From CAZPBN01 sp964584935 (lineage in GTDB: Bacteria; Acidobacteriota; Aminicenantia; Aminicenantales; Aminicenantaceae), in contig CAZPBN010000006.1 in NCBI GenBank assembly GCA_964584935.1, positions 62,001-126,000 on the forward strand: a DNA stretch of 64,000 bases, written 5' to 3'. Positions 45,094 through 52,656 of the stretch are shown in pieces (the first letter of the stretch is position 1; each line of letters opens with the position of its first letter). The notes beneath the pieces were generated by a model. The model worked only from the letters and a program-made list of their open reading frames with translations, was not told where the DNA came from and did no database searches. The position numbers and the translations under genes were made by a program.

Positions 45094-45975
45094 ATGATCA
45101 AAAAGTTCTGGGGGATAATTCTTATCCTTTGCATTCCTTTTACACTTTCGGGGATTGACAAAAGAAAAAAGACCTATGAACTGGTTTATAAAGACATTCA
45201 ACTTCTCAAGCAGCAGATTCTTCAGATCGAGGAAAAAATAAATAGCAATACAAATGATATTGTCTATATTAAAAATCAATTGAACGAAATTCTGTCAAAG
45301 GTTGATCATTTTCAGAAAGAACTGGCTAGTTTCAAACAAAATCAAAAAGATGTTCCTATCCAATACCAGGTGCTAATTGAAAAGATGGATTCCATCCATC
45401 GACAGCTCGCAAAATTTTCTGAAACCCTTCTTGAATTGAAACGTTTATCTCTTCAATTTATGAAACCAAAGGAAGCTTCAGAAAAGGAGGAAAAAGAAGG
45501 TCAACCTACTCCAGGTGAAGAAGAACAGATATCCGAAAAATCCACAAAAAAAACCGAAGAAGAACCCAAGGATGTGCAAACCCTCCTTTCTCCACGAGAA
45601 GTCTACGACACAGCTTACTCTGACTACTTAAAGGGAAGTTTTGACCTGGCGATTGAAGGATTTAAAATGTATCTCGAACAATTTCCTGAGAGTCCGCTTG
45701 CCGATAATTCACTTTTCTGGATAGGGGAATGTTACTTCAGTCAAGAAAAATATAAAGAAGCTATCAATCATTTTAATGATTTCATAATCAATTACCCAAC
45801 AGGAGATAAATTGCCTTCCGTATACCTTAAAAAGGGAATATGTTTAATGGAACTCGGAGAAAATGAGGAAGCTGCTTCCGTTTTTAAACGCTTGATAAGC
45901 AAATTCCCCCTTGAAGAAGAAGCAAGAATCGCTCGTGAAAAACTTAAAGAATTGGAGTATGAACAATGGGACTAG
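45094..45975 (+). CDS. cpoB: Tol-Pal accessory protein CpoB/YbgF
   Basis: 293 residues. Signal peptide about 1-18, a long coiled-coil (about 25-125), a Glu/Lys linker, and a C-terminal TPR domain (about 168-293). The TPR domain is built of A-Y-S-D-Y-L-K-G-S-F-D-L-A-I-E-G-F, W-I-G-E-C-Y-F-S-Q-E-K-Y-K-E-A-I-N-H-F and L-M-E-L-G-E-N-E-E-A-A-S-V-F repeats. This matches YbgF/CpoB, which links the Tol machine to wall synthesis in enterics. Its 3' end overlaps ssb by 10 nt. Confidence 0.9.
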   Translation: MIKKFWGIILILCIPFTLSGIDKRKKTYELVYKDIQLLKQQILQIEEKINSNTNDIVYIKNQLNEILSKVDHFQKELASFKQNQKDVPIQYQVLIEKMDSIHRQLAKFSETLLELKRLSLQFMKPKEASEKEEKEGQPTPGEEEQISEKSTKKTEEEPKDVQTLLSPREVYDTAYSDYLKGSFDLAIEGFKMYLEQFPESPLADNSLFWIGECYFSQEKYKEAINHFNDFIINYPTGDKLPSVYLKKGICLMELGENEEAASVFKRLISKFPLEEEARIAREKLKELEYEQWD

Positions 45976-46436
45976 ATACAAACAGTCTTAATAAGGTCAT
46001 CTTAATTGGACATCTCGGACAAGATCCGGAATTGAGATATCTCCCCCAAACTGAAAGAGCAGTCGCACGTTTTTCTCTTGCTACAAATGAACGTTTTTAT
46101 AACAGAAAAACAAACGAAAATGATAGCCGCGTAGAGTGGCACCGGATAGTGGCATGGGGAAAGACTGCTGAGTTCTGTGAAAAATTTTTAAATAAAGGAA
46201 AGCAAATTTGTCTTGAAGGTAAAATTCGCTCACGGAGTTGGCAGGATAAAGAAGGGAATAAGAGATACACAACCGAAATAGAGACAAATACTATAGTCCT
46301 TATTGGAAAACGGGATGATACAGTTCAAGATCAGTCTTTCTCAAAATCAGACTTTCCAGATGCTGACACTTACCAATCTGAAAACAAATCAGAAATCGAA
46401 GACCAACAAGATGATGACGACGAAGTTCCATTCTGA
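45966..46436 (+). CDS. ssb: Single-stranded DNA-binding protein
   Basis: 156 residues. OB-fold of the bacterial SSB type (L-N-K-V-I-L-I-G-H-L-G-Q-D-P-E-L-R-Y at residues 8-25; V-E-W-H-R-I-V-A-W-G-K-T-A-E). A Gln/Asp/Ser-rich tail ends in the acidic tip D-D-D-D-E-V-P-F used for partner docking. It overlaps the cpoB stop by 10 nt, so a replication gene is coupled to the Tol-Pal operon. That arrangement is unusual. Confidence 0.96.
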   Translation: MGLDTNSLNKVILIGHLGQDPELRYLPQTERAVARFSLATNERFYNRKTNENDSRVEWHRIVAWGKTAEFCEKFLNKGKQICLEGKIRSRSWQDKEGNKRYTTEIETNTIVLIGKRDDTVQDQSFSKSDFPDADTYQSENKSEIEDQQDDDDEVPF

Positions 46437-46630
46437 TATGGTATTCAGAAGGAAAGAATCAATCCTTAATTTTCAAATTATTAACGTTTAACCCAATACA
46501 ATTATTTCTATAAACTAAGAATATTCGATCTATTTTATAGTTTATTATATTCAATTAAAGAGACCCGGGAGACCGTTTTTTTCTAAACTGGTTTTCTTAA
46601 CAACAACACTTTTTGGTTTGCTAAAATTTG

Positions 46631-46654
46631 TTTACATCTGTAAATTTCATTTAC
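46631..46654. promoter_or_regulatory. Candidate activator-binding array upstream of sigma-54 promoter
   Basis: TTTAC, GTAAA and TTTAC alternate at 46631-46635, 46640-46644 and 46650-46654, giving two overlapping inverted repeats. They lie about 70-100 nt before the -24/-12 promoter, the usual distance for an enhancer-binding protein. Confidence 0.35.
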
Positions 46655-46716
46655 AACATTTCCCTTAATCAAGAATGCTTTTTATCAAGGAAGCACCTGT
46701 TTCCTTTCGAATCTAG

Positions 46717-46733
46717 TTGGCATGTTTTTTGCT
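46717..46733 (+). promoter_or_regulatory. Sigma-54 (-24/-12) promoter
   Basis: TTGGCATGTTTTTTGCT fits the consensus YTGGCAYGN4TTGCW at every position. The GG (46719-46720) and GC (46731-46732) are separated by exactly 10 nt. Start expected near 46744, giving a short leader with GGAGG before the ATG at 46758. rpoN itself is at 52656-54143. Confidence 0.8.
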
Positions 46734-46757
46734 TATAAACATTGATGGAGGATGTAA

Positions 46758-46991
46758 ATGGAAGTACAGCAAGAAATAGATTATCAAAAACAAATTGAAG
46801 AAGCTTCAAAAAAAGCAAAAACAAAGAAAGTTCTCTATCTATACGATGAACTTGGCTATAAGAGATTGTTAGGAATATTTAGTAAGAAATCAGCGGAAGA
46901 AATTAAAAAACAACTTCGCAAACAAAAAATAATTGACAGAATGACTGAAATTGAAATAAAAACCACTCAACCCGAAAGCAGCTATTATTAA
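46758..46991 (+). CDS. Small basic helical protein, sigma-54-controlled, unknown
   Basis: 77 residues, unrecognised. Predicted helices at about 3-22 and 40-58, with a short strand-like K-V-L-Y-L-Y-D-E-L-G in between. Lys/Glu rich, no signal peptide, no cysteines. It has a good GGAGG ribosome-binding site and a near-perfect -24/-12 promoter, so it is a real gene. Strict activator-dependent expression suggests a small stress, starvation or surface-associated effector or regulator, but the sequence shows no domain to decide this. It sits alone between ssb and the convergent ptsI. Confidence 0.75.
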   Translation: MEVQQEIDYQKQIEEASKKAKTKKVLYLYDELGYKRLLGIFSKKSAEEIKKQLRKQKIIDRMTEIEIKTTQPESSYY

Positions 46992-47023
46992 CGATTTCTA
47001 CGGTTTTTTATTTCAAAAATATC

Positions 47024-48790
47024 TTATTTTAAAGACTCCCACATCAAGAAAGCCTTGGGATATTTGATGAGTATTTTTTCTATAAGATATTCTTCTATCT
47101 CTTGAGCTGTTTTCAATTTCATAGCATCTCGAACGATATCTTTCACATTGTCAAATCTAATTGCTCTAAGCACGTTTTTTACTTTCGGAATAAATATCGG
47201 ATTCATACTGAATATCCTCAAACCAAATCCTATAAGGACAATCGCAGAAAGCGGATCAGCAGCCATCTCCCCGCAAACAGCAATCTCTTTATTTGCTTTT
47301 TGAGCAGTCTCAATTATATATTTGATCAATCTTAAAACCGAGGGATGAAAAGGCTTATAGAGATAAGAAACATACTCATTTGTACGATCAACAGCCAGAT
47401 AATACTGAATCAAGTCATTGGTTCCAATACTTAAATAATCCACCTCCTCTACTAATAAATCCGTTATTGCAGCTGCGGCTGGAACTTCTATCATTATCCC
47501 AACAGGAATATTTTGATCAAACTTGACGTTTTCTTTGTTAAGTTCTTCTTTGACTTCATTCAATATATATTTAAATTCTTTTACTTCTTCCACTTCAGTT
47601 ATCATTGGAATTAATAATTTTACATTTTTTAAAAAACTGGCTCTGAGAATCGCTCTCAATTGAATCTTAAAGGTATTCTTATCCCTTAGAGAAAATCTTA
47701 TCGCTCTCAATCCTAAAGCAGGATTTGGTTCCTTTTCTATTTTTAACTGGGGAAGAGTTTTTTCTCCGCCTATGTCAATTGTTCTTATATACACAGGGGA
47801 AGGATGGGCAGATTTTGCAAGGCTTGAATAAATGGAAAAATGATCTTCTTCGGACGGCAGTGATTCTTTCTGAAAATATATAAATTCAGTTCTAAAAAGT
47901 CCTATTCCTTCCGCTCCAAGTGAAAAAGACTTTTTGACTTCTTCCGGCAGTTCTAAATTAGCTAACGGAACAAATTTAATGTTATCCAATGTCAGAGAAT
48001 CCCTCTTTGCTATTTTGACTAGTTCTGTATGATACTCATCATACCTTTTCTTTTTGCTTAAAAACTCTCTTTTGATCGCAGAAGGAGGATTAATGATAAT
48101 TTCTCCAACTGTTCCATCTACAACCAAATAATCCCCATTTTTTACTTTTTGAGTCACATCCCGAGTCCCAACCACAGCAGGAATATTTAAAGACCTTGCT
48201 AGAATTGCTGTATGAGATGTCTGCCCTCCCATGTCCGTGGCTACAGCCAAAACAGTTTTGTTGCTCAGTTTCATTGCCGCTTCAGAAGGAAGAAGGTCAT
48301 GAGCCACTAATATTTTTTCTTCTTCAATTTTGCTTTCCTTATAATCCTCTTTGTGCAAATTTTTATAGATCCTTGTCAACACATCTGTAATATCTGCCTT
48401 TCTCTGTCTGAAATAATCATCACTAATAGAATCGAATATTTTCTTATACTTTTTATGAACTAATGACAAAGCTCTCTCTGACTTGCTCAATTCCTCTTTT
48501 ATTATTTTTTCCACACTGGAAAGTAAGGATTTATCTTCAAGGATAAGAATATGAGATTCAATAATTATTGAATATTCTTTTCCCAATGTTTCCTTCACTT
48601 GATTTTTAAGTAAAGAAAGCTGTTTTTTGGTTAAGGAAACAGCACTTTTAAATCTCTTCAACTCCTGATTGATCTGTCCAGGAGCAATATTTTCTTTTTC
48701 TTCAGAAAAAACAACTTCTTCTATCAGGGAGACTTCTCCGATGGCAATACCAGGAGAAACCCCTATTCCTCTTAATCTAACATATTCCAT
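47024..48790 (-). CDS. ptsI: PTS enzyme I (PEP-protein phosphotransferase)
   Basis: 588 residues, the normal length. N-terminal phosphohistidine domain with G-G-Q-T-S-H193-T-A-I-L-A-R, then the PEP-binding barrel: G-I-G-L-F-R-T-E-F-I-Y, R-T-I-D-I-G-G-E-K, G-L-R-A-I-R, and the catalytic cysteine in I-A-V-C-G-E-M-A. It moves phosphate from PEP to HPr. It follows ptsH by 3 nt. No EIIB/C permease is visible in the window. Confidence 0.97.
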   Translation of the reverse strand: MEYVRLRGIGVSPGIAIGEVSLIEEVVFSEEKENIAPGQINQELKRFKSAVSLTKKQLSLLKNQVKETLGKEYSIIIESHILILEDKSLLSSVEKIIKEELSKSERALSLVHKKYKKIFDSISDDYFRQRKADITDVLTRIYKNLHKEDYKESKIEEEKILVAHDLLPSEAAMKLSNKTVLAVATDMGGQTSHTAILARSLNIPAVVGTRDVTQKVKNGDYLVVDGTVGEIIINPPSAIKREFLSKKKRYDEYHTELVKIAKRDSLTLDNIKFVPLANLELPEEVKKSFSLGAEGIGLFRTEFIYFQKESLPSEEDHFSIYSSLAKSAHPSPVYIRTIDIGGEKTLPQLKIEKEPNPALGLRAIRFSLRDKNTFKIQLRAILRASFLKNVKLLIPMITEVEEVKEFKYILNEVKEELNKENVKFDQNIPVGIMIEVPAAAAITDLLVEEVDYLSIGTNDLIQYYLAVDRTNEYVSYLYKPFHPSVLRLIKYIIETAQKANKEIAVCGEMAADPLSAIVLIGFGLRIFSMNPIFIPKVKNVLRAIRFDNVKDIVRDAMKLKTAQEIEEYLIEKILIKYPKAFLMWESLK

Positions 48791-48793
48791 ATC

Positions 48794-49063
48794 TTACTCT
48801 TTTTCTCCAAATTTATCATAAATCAGAGTTTCTAACGCTTTCATGGCTTTCTTTTCATCCTCTCCCCATACTGAAAGAATGATTTCAGAGCCTTTGACTG
48901 CTGCCAATGTGAGAATACCCAAAATGCTCTTGCCATCAACTTCAGTATTGTCTTTGTTGATTTTTACGGAAGAAACAAAGCGGTTAGCCAAATTGACAAA
49001 TTTAACAGCTGCCCTTGCATGCAATCCAAGCTTATTTTTTATAATAATTCTTTTTTTTTCCAT
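48794..49063 (-). CDS. ptsH: Phosphocarrier protein HPr
   Basis: 89 residues from the ATG at 49063; this start places the phosphorylated histidine exactly at H15 (L-G-L-H-A-R-A-A) and the regulatory serine at S46 (V-D-G-K-S-I-L-G-I), as in Bacillus HPr. A longer reading from 49090 lacks a properly spaced ribosome-binding site. Both phosphorylation sites are intact. HPr kinase is encoded about 1.7 kb upstream on the same strand, so serine phosphorylation is expected. Confidence 0.95.
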   Translation of the reverse strand: MEKKRIIIKNKLGLHARAAVKFVNLANRFVSSVKINKDNTEVDGKSILGILTLAAVKGSEIILSVWGEDEKKAMKALETLIYDKFGEKE

Positions 49064-49247
49064 TAAATATTCAAGCTGAATAGTCCCCATAATCCTGAAC
49101 TATCCACATAAAAACACCAGATTTATTTCCATGATAATTGCACTCTAATATGATTTATCACGGAATTGATTGTCTTCTTTAGAGATCGAACTCTTGGTTA
49201 CATACATTTTGACACCAACCTCAACCCCTGAATAATCCGGGTTCAGT

Positions 49248-49652
49248 TTAGTTCTTAGAATTTAAAAGAGCACTTGCTAAATGGATATTTTTCTTTCCCT
49301 GTTCAACCACTTTTCTGGTAACTTCCTTAATATTATTACTCCTTTGTAAGGAAACGAACTTTATTAACATTGGGAGGTTCACACCGGTGATTATTTCCAC
49401 ATGATTATTTTCTAAAAAACTAAAGCTCAAATTGGAAGGAGTCCCTCCAAACATATCAGTGAAAATAACAGCTCCATTTTTTTTATTGACTCTTTTCAGG
49501 CTGTTATTGATTTTTCTCTTCGATTCTTCCACATCATCATACCATCCTATGGATATAGCTTCTAAATTTTCAACTTCGCCTAGAATAATATTCAGGGCAT
49601 TAAGAAGTTCCTCTGCCAGTTTCCCATGAGAAACAATCACTCCACCTATCAT
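49248..49652 (-). CDS. PTS mannose-type EIIA protein
   Basis: 134 residues forming the EIIA-Man domain. The active histidine is H9 (G-V-I-V-S-H-G-K-L-A-E-E-L). The F-T-D-M-F-G-G-T-P-S-N segment and P-M-L-I-K-F (about 94-99) match the family. No EIIB, EIIC or EIID genes flank it, so it probably acts as a phosphate-dependent sensor rather than a sugar importer. It lies between rapZ and ptsH. Confidence 0.9.
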   Translation of the reverse strand: MIGGVIVSHGKLAEELLNALNIILGEVENLEAISIGWYDDVEESKRKINNSLKRVNKKNGAVIFTDMFGGTPSNLSFSFLENNHVEIITGVNLPMLIKFVSLQRSNNIKEVTRKVVEQGKKNIHLASALLNSKN

Positions 49653-49856
49653 TCTTCCATTTTCTCCGTCTATCCGTTATTATATCCTTCATATTTTACC
49701 ATTAATTATATACTTTCTTAAGCTTTTTCCATACGAAATAAAAGAATGGCAGATAAATTGCAAAACAAGTTTACAATCTCATTCATATAATTGCGAACAG
49801 CTTCTCCCAAAACATAGATTCCTTATTCCTTAAACATTCCATTGATTAAAGTTTAA

Positions 49857-50714
49857 TTATTTATATATATCTCTATGATGAATTCTAATCTGGTAATTTT
49901 CACATTTTAAATCTTTTTTTACTTCTTCTGCTAGAAATACAGATCGGTGTTTACCTCCGGTGCATCCAATGGAAATTGTAATATAACTCTTTCCTTCTTT
50001 ATGAAAGTTTGGAATAAAATAGTTAATAAAGTCGAATATTTTTCCAAGGAATTTCTTTGTCTCTGGAGATTTCAGAACATATTTTTTCACATCTATATTC
50101 TTCCCGGTTTTTTTTCTTAATCGTTCAACGTAAAACGGATTTGGTAAAAATCTTGCATCAAAAACCAAATCAGAATCCAGGGGAATTCCATATTTATAAC
50201 CAAAGCTAACGATCGCAATCCGCATTTTTTTGCTTTTTTTCTTTGGAAACCTGTTCATCAAAAGTTCCCGAAGCTGCAAAACATTTGTTGAGGTTGTATC
50301 AATGACATCATCTGAGACTTTTTTTATATTCTCCAGCTTTTTTCTTTCCAGCTTAACAGCTTCCGTAACTGATTTGCTGTTCATGATGGGATGAGGTCTT
50401 CTGCTTTCACTAAATCTCTTGATCAAGGTCTCATCCGAAGCTTCCAGAAATATCAAGGTTGGATCTATTTTTTTATTTATTTTTTCAAGAACTTTGGGAA
50501 ATTCATAAGAAAAATTAGATTCTCTTATATCTACAACAAGGGAAATCTTATCGATTTCAACTTCTCTTCGACTCCACAGGTCAACCAACTTTGGGATTAG
50601 TTTAGTTGGTAAATTATCAATGCAGTAATAACCGAAATCTTCAAGAAAACGGCTAACCACAGTTTTCCCAGAACCCGATAATCCGGTAATGATGATAAAC
50701 CGATCGTTTCTCAT
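49857..50714 (-). CDS. rapZ: RapZ (YvcJ) nucleotide-binding RNase adaptor
   Basis: 285 residues. N-terminal P-loop I-I-T-G-L-S-G-S-G-K-T (residues 8-18), D-N-L-P motif, Walker B-like L-V-V-D-I-R. The C-terminal domain shows S-F-G-Y-K-Y-G-I-P, F-D-A-R-F-L-P-N-P and S-I-G-C-T-G-G-K-H-R-S. In enterics the protein binds small RNAs and guides their decay; in Bacillus its role is less clear. The order ptsN-hprK-rapZ recurs in diverse bacteria. It follows hprK by 21 nt. Confidence 0.95.
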   Translation of the reverse strand: MRNDRFIIITGLSGSGKTVVSRFLEDFGYYCIDNLPTKLIPKLVDLWSRREVEIDKISLVVDIRESNFSYEFPKVLEKINKKIDPTLIFLEASDETLIKRFSESRRPHPIMNSKSVTEAVKLERKKLENIKKVSDDVIDTTSTNVLQLRELLMNRFPKKKSKKMRIAIVSFGYKYGIPLDSDLVFDARFLPNPFYVERLRKKTGKNIDVKKYVLKSPETKKFLGKIFDFINYFIPNFHKEGKSYITISIGCTGGKHRSVFLAEEVKKDLKCENYQIRIHHRDIYK

Positions 50715-50735
50715 TTTATTAGAGACAAATCTTCA

Positions 50736-51644
50736 TCAACTAAACGTCTTGTTGAGCTTTTTGATTAATTCCTGAGGAGCATGATATCCTTTTTCTTTTA
50801 AAAGGTGAACTTTACATGCCACTTCTATCAAAGTCGCCATATTTCTTCCTGGCGCAACAGGAATAATCAGCTTTGGGATTCTTTGTCCATATATTTCACA
50901 ATCCTCTGTAAATTTTAATCCCAAACGATCAAATTCTTCTCCTTGTTTCCATTTTCTAAGATTGATAACTAAATTTATTTCCACCTTGGGGTAAATAAAA
51001 TCACTACCAAAAATTTCTTTAATATTAATAACTCCCAATCCTCTGATTTCCATATAATTTTGAAGGACAGAGGGGGCTCCTCCCACTAATCTATGATTAT
51101 CTTCTTTTGCTACCAGAACAACATCATCAGAAACAAAAAAATGTCCTCTAGATACAAGTTCCAAGGCGCATTCACTTTTTCCAATACCACTGTCACCTGT
51201 AATAAGAATCCCTACTCCGTATACTTGAAGTAATCCACCAGAAATAGTGACTTCTCTCAAAAATATATGTTCAAAATTTTTTCTTAAATAATCCAAACAG
51301 TCTTTTTTGGTGAGTTCAGAATAAAAAATAGCTATATTCTTTTTTCTAGCTTCATATTCGATCTTTGGGGAAAGAGAAGTTCCTTTTGATAGAATAATGC
51401 ATAGACTGTTTTTCTTTATTTTGTTTAAAATCTGTTTTCTTCCTGAGCTCGAAGAAGAATTCCCTAATCTCTCGATATCTTTTTTTCCAAAAACATGGAC
51501 AAAATGAGTTAATTTCTCCACAGAAAATTTATTGATCTTTCTGGAAAAACCTACTTTCCCCAATGCTGGTTTTAATTTTAAGGGTTTTCTAACTGTCTTG
51601 TAGAAATAATTAAGGTCCGGGGATTCAAAACTTCCCTTATCCAT
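50736..51644 (-). CDS. hprK: HPr kinase/phosphorylase
   Basis: 302 residues. P-loop G-D-S-G-I-G-K-S-E-C-A-L-E-L, then the HprK signature L-V-G-G-A-P, M-E-I-R-G-L-G-V-I-N, and the C-terminal V-A-P-G-R-N-M-A region. It phosphorylates HPr on Ser46 in response to metabolic state, and removes the phosphate. It overlaps ptsN by 8 nt. Confidence 0.95.
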   Translation of the reverse strand: MDKGSFESPDLNYFYKTVRKPLKLKPALGKVGFSRKINKFSVEKLTHFVHVFGKKDIERLGNSSSSSGRKQILNKIKKNSLCIILSKGTSLSPKIEYEARKKNIAIFYSELTKKDCLDYLRKNFEHIFLREVTISGGLLQVYGVGILITGDSGIGKSECALELVSRGHFFVSDDVVLVAKEDNHRLVGGAPSVLQNYMEIRGLGVINIKEIFGSDFIYPKVEINLVINLRKWKQGEEFDRLGLKFTEDCEIYGQRIPKLIIPVAPGRNMATLIEVACKVHLLKEKGYHAPQELIKKLNKTFS

Positions 51645-52107
51645 TTAATTTCTCTTCTTCAATTCTAACAACATCCAAAATTTGTTTGACATCATCAGCA
51701 GCAAGTATTTTTTTTACAAGATCTTTAGATTTTCGAACAAGATGCGCAATCGTTGCTAAAATTTGAAGGTTCAAACTTAAATTATCAGGAGAAGAAATCA
51801 CAAGAAATAAAATATGAGTTGGTTTTTTGTCAAGTGAATAAAAATCCACCCCTTTTCTTGAAATCGCTAATATGACTTCGGAGCCCTTTATCCCTCTAAT
51901 TTTACAATGGGGAATAGCAACTCCTTCTCCGATAGCTGTACTCCCCAGATTTTCTCTTTGAATCAGCTTTTCATACAGCTCCTTATCATTTTTTATCTTA
52001 TTCTTCTTTTTTAAAAAACCAACCATTTCTTTCAAGACATTTTCTCTATCTTGATATTTCAAATCAGATAAGATCACATCTTCTGTCAGTAGTTCATGAA
52101 GCTTCAA
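51637..52107 (-). CDS. ptsN: PTS EIIA-Ntr/fructose-type regulator
   Basis: 156 residues. PTS-EIIA type 2 domain with the phosphorylatable histidine in V-A-I-P-H-C-K-I-R-G, and the R-E-N-L-G-S-T-A-I-G-E segment. In the nitrogen-related PTS, EIIA-Ntr sits downstream of rpoN and hpf exactly as here. Role: phosphate-state sensor linking carbon/nitrogen status to transport and transcription. Confidence 0.93.
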   Translation of the reverse strand: MKLHELLTEDVILSDLKYQDRENVLKEMVGFLKKKNKIKNDKELYEKLIQRENLGSTAIGEGVAIPHCKIRGIKGSEVILAISRKGVDFYSLDKKPTHILFLVISSPDNLSLNLQILATIAHLVRKSKDLVKKILAADDVKQILDVVRIEEEKLNG

Positions 52108-52131
52108 AATGACCTCGCTTAAAAAGTAAAA

Positions 52132-52656
52132 TTATTCAGGTTCAATCAAACCGTAATTTCCATCGTTTCTTTTAAAAACAACTGCCCATTTTTCGGTTTC
52201 AATCTTTCTGAAAACAAATAATTCTCTATTTTTATAGTCCAGTTGAAGAATAGCCTCTTCAAGAGACATCGGTTTTAAAGAATAATCATGGCTCACTATA
52301 ATTCTCTTCTCCGTATCAACAGGACCCAGTTGAGAAGGAAACGCTTCTCTTTCTTTAGCTTTTCTTCTCTTCTTTTCTCTTGTTTTTTCCTTTCCCTTTT
52401 TTACCCTTTTTTCAATACTATCAAAAGCCAAAACCAGGGAACTCAGTATATCTTCGGTTTCCTCTTCAGCGTTTAATGTATTCCCCTTGACCTTTGCATT
52501 TATTTCTGCTTTATGCCTGTACTTTTCCACCGAAAGTACAATATTAATATCCACATTATACCCCAAATATTTCTCCAAAAATCCGGCTCTTCTCTCGCAG
52601 TACTTTTTAATCTTGGGAGTAATCTTTGTATTCCGCAAAGTATAATTAACACTCAT
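52132..52656 (-). CDS. hpf: Ribosome hibernation promoting factor, long form
   Basis: 174 residues, two-domain. N-terminal ribosome-binding domain (about 1-95: L-R-N-T-K-I-T-P-K-I-K-K-Y, V-K-G-N-T-L-N-A-E-E-E-T-E-D-I) and a C-terminal dimerisation domain (about 115-174: K-R-I-I-V-S-H-D-Y-S-L-K-P-M-S-L-E-E-A, Y-G-L-I-E-P-E). Long HPF pairs 70S ribosomes into inactive 100S dimers in starvation. Its ATG overlaps the rpoN stop (TAATG). Confidence 0.95.
   Translation of the reverse strand: MSVNYTLRNTKITPKIKKYCERRAGFLEKYLGYNVDINIVLSVEKYRHKAEINAKVKGNTLNAEEETEDILSSLVLAFDSIEKRVKKGKEKTREKKRRKAKEREAFPSQLGPVDTEKRIIVSHDYSLKPMSLEEAILQLDYKNRELFVFRKIETEKWAVVFKRNDGNYGLIEPE

Larger units (their letters stand above)
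46437..46757 (+). other. 321-nt intergenic region with sigma-54 promoter
   Basis: Includes a short CGG-GAGA-CCG hairpin followed by T7 (about 46567-46583), a possible weak terminator for ssb, an array of 5-mer inverted repeats at 46631-46654, and the sigma-54 promoter at 46717-46733. Confidence 0.5.

Noticed and set aside
46567..46583. Possible terminator after ssb (CGG-GAGA-CCG followed by T7)
   Set aside because: Stem of only 3 bp; kept as a remark, not as a terminator call.
49064..49090. Longer HPr reading from 49090
   Set aside because: Shifts the active histidine and serine away from positions 15 and 46; the AGGA before it is too close to the ATG.
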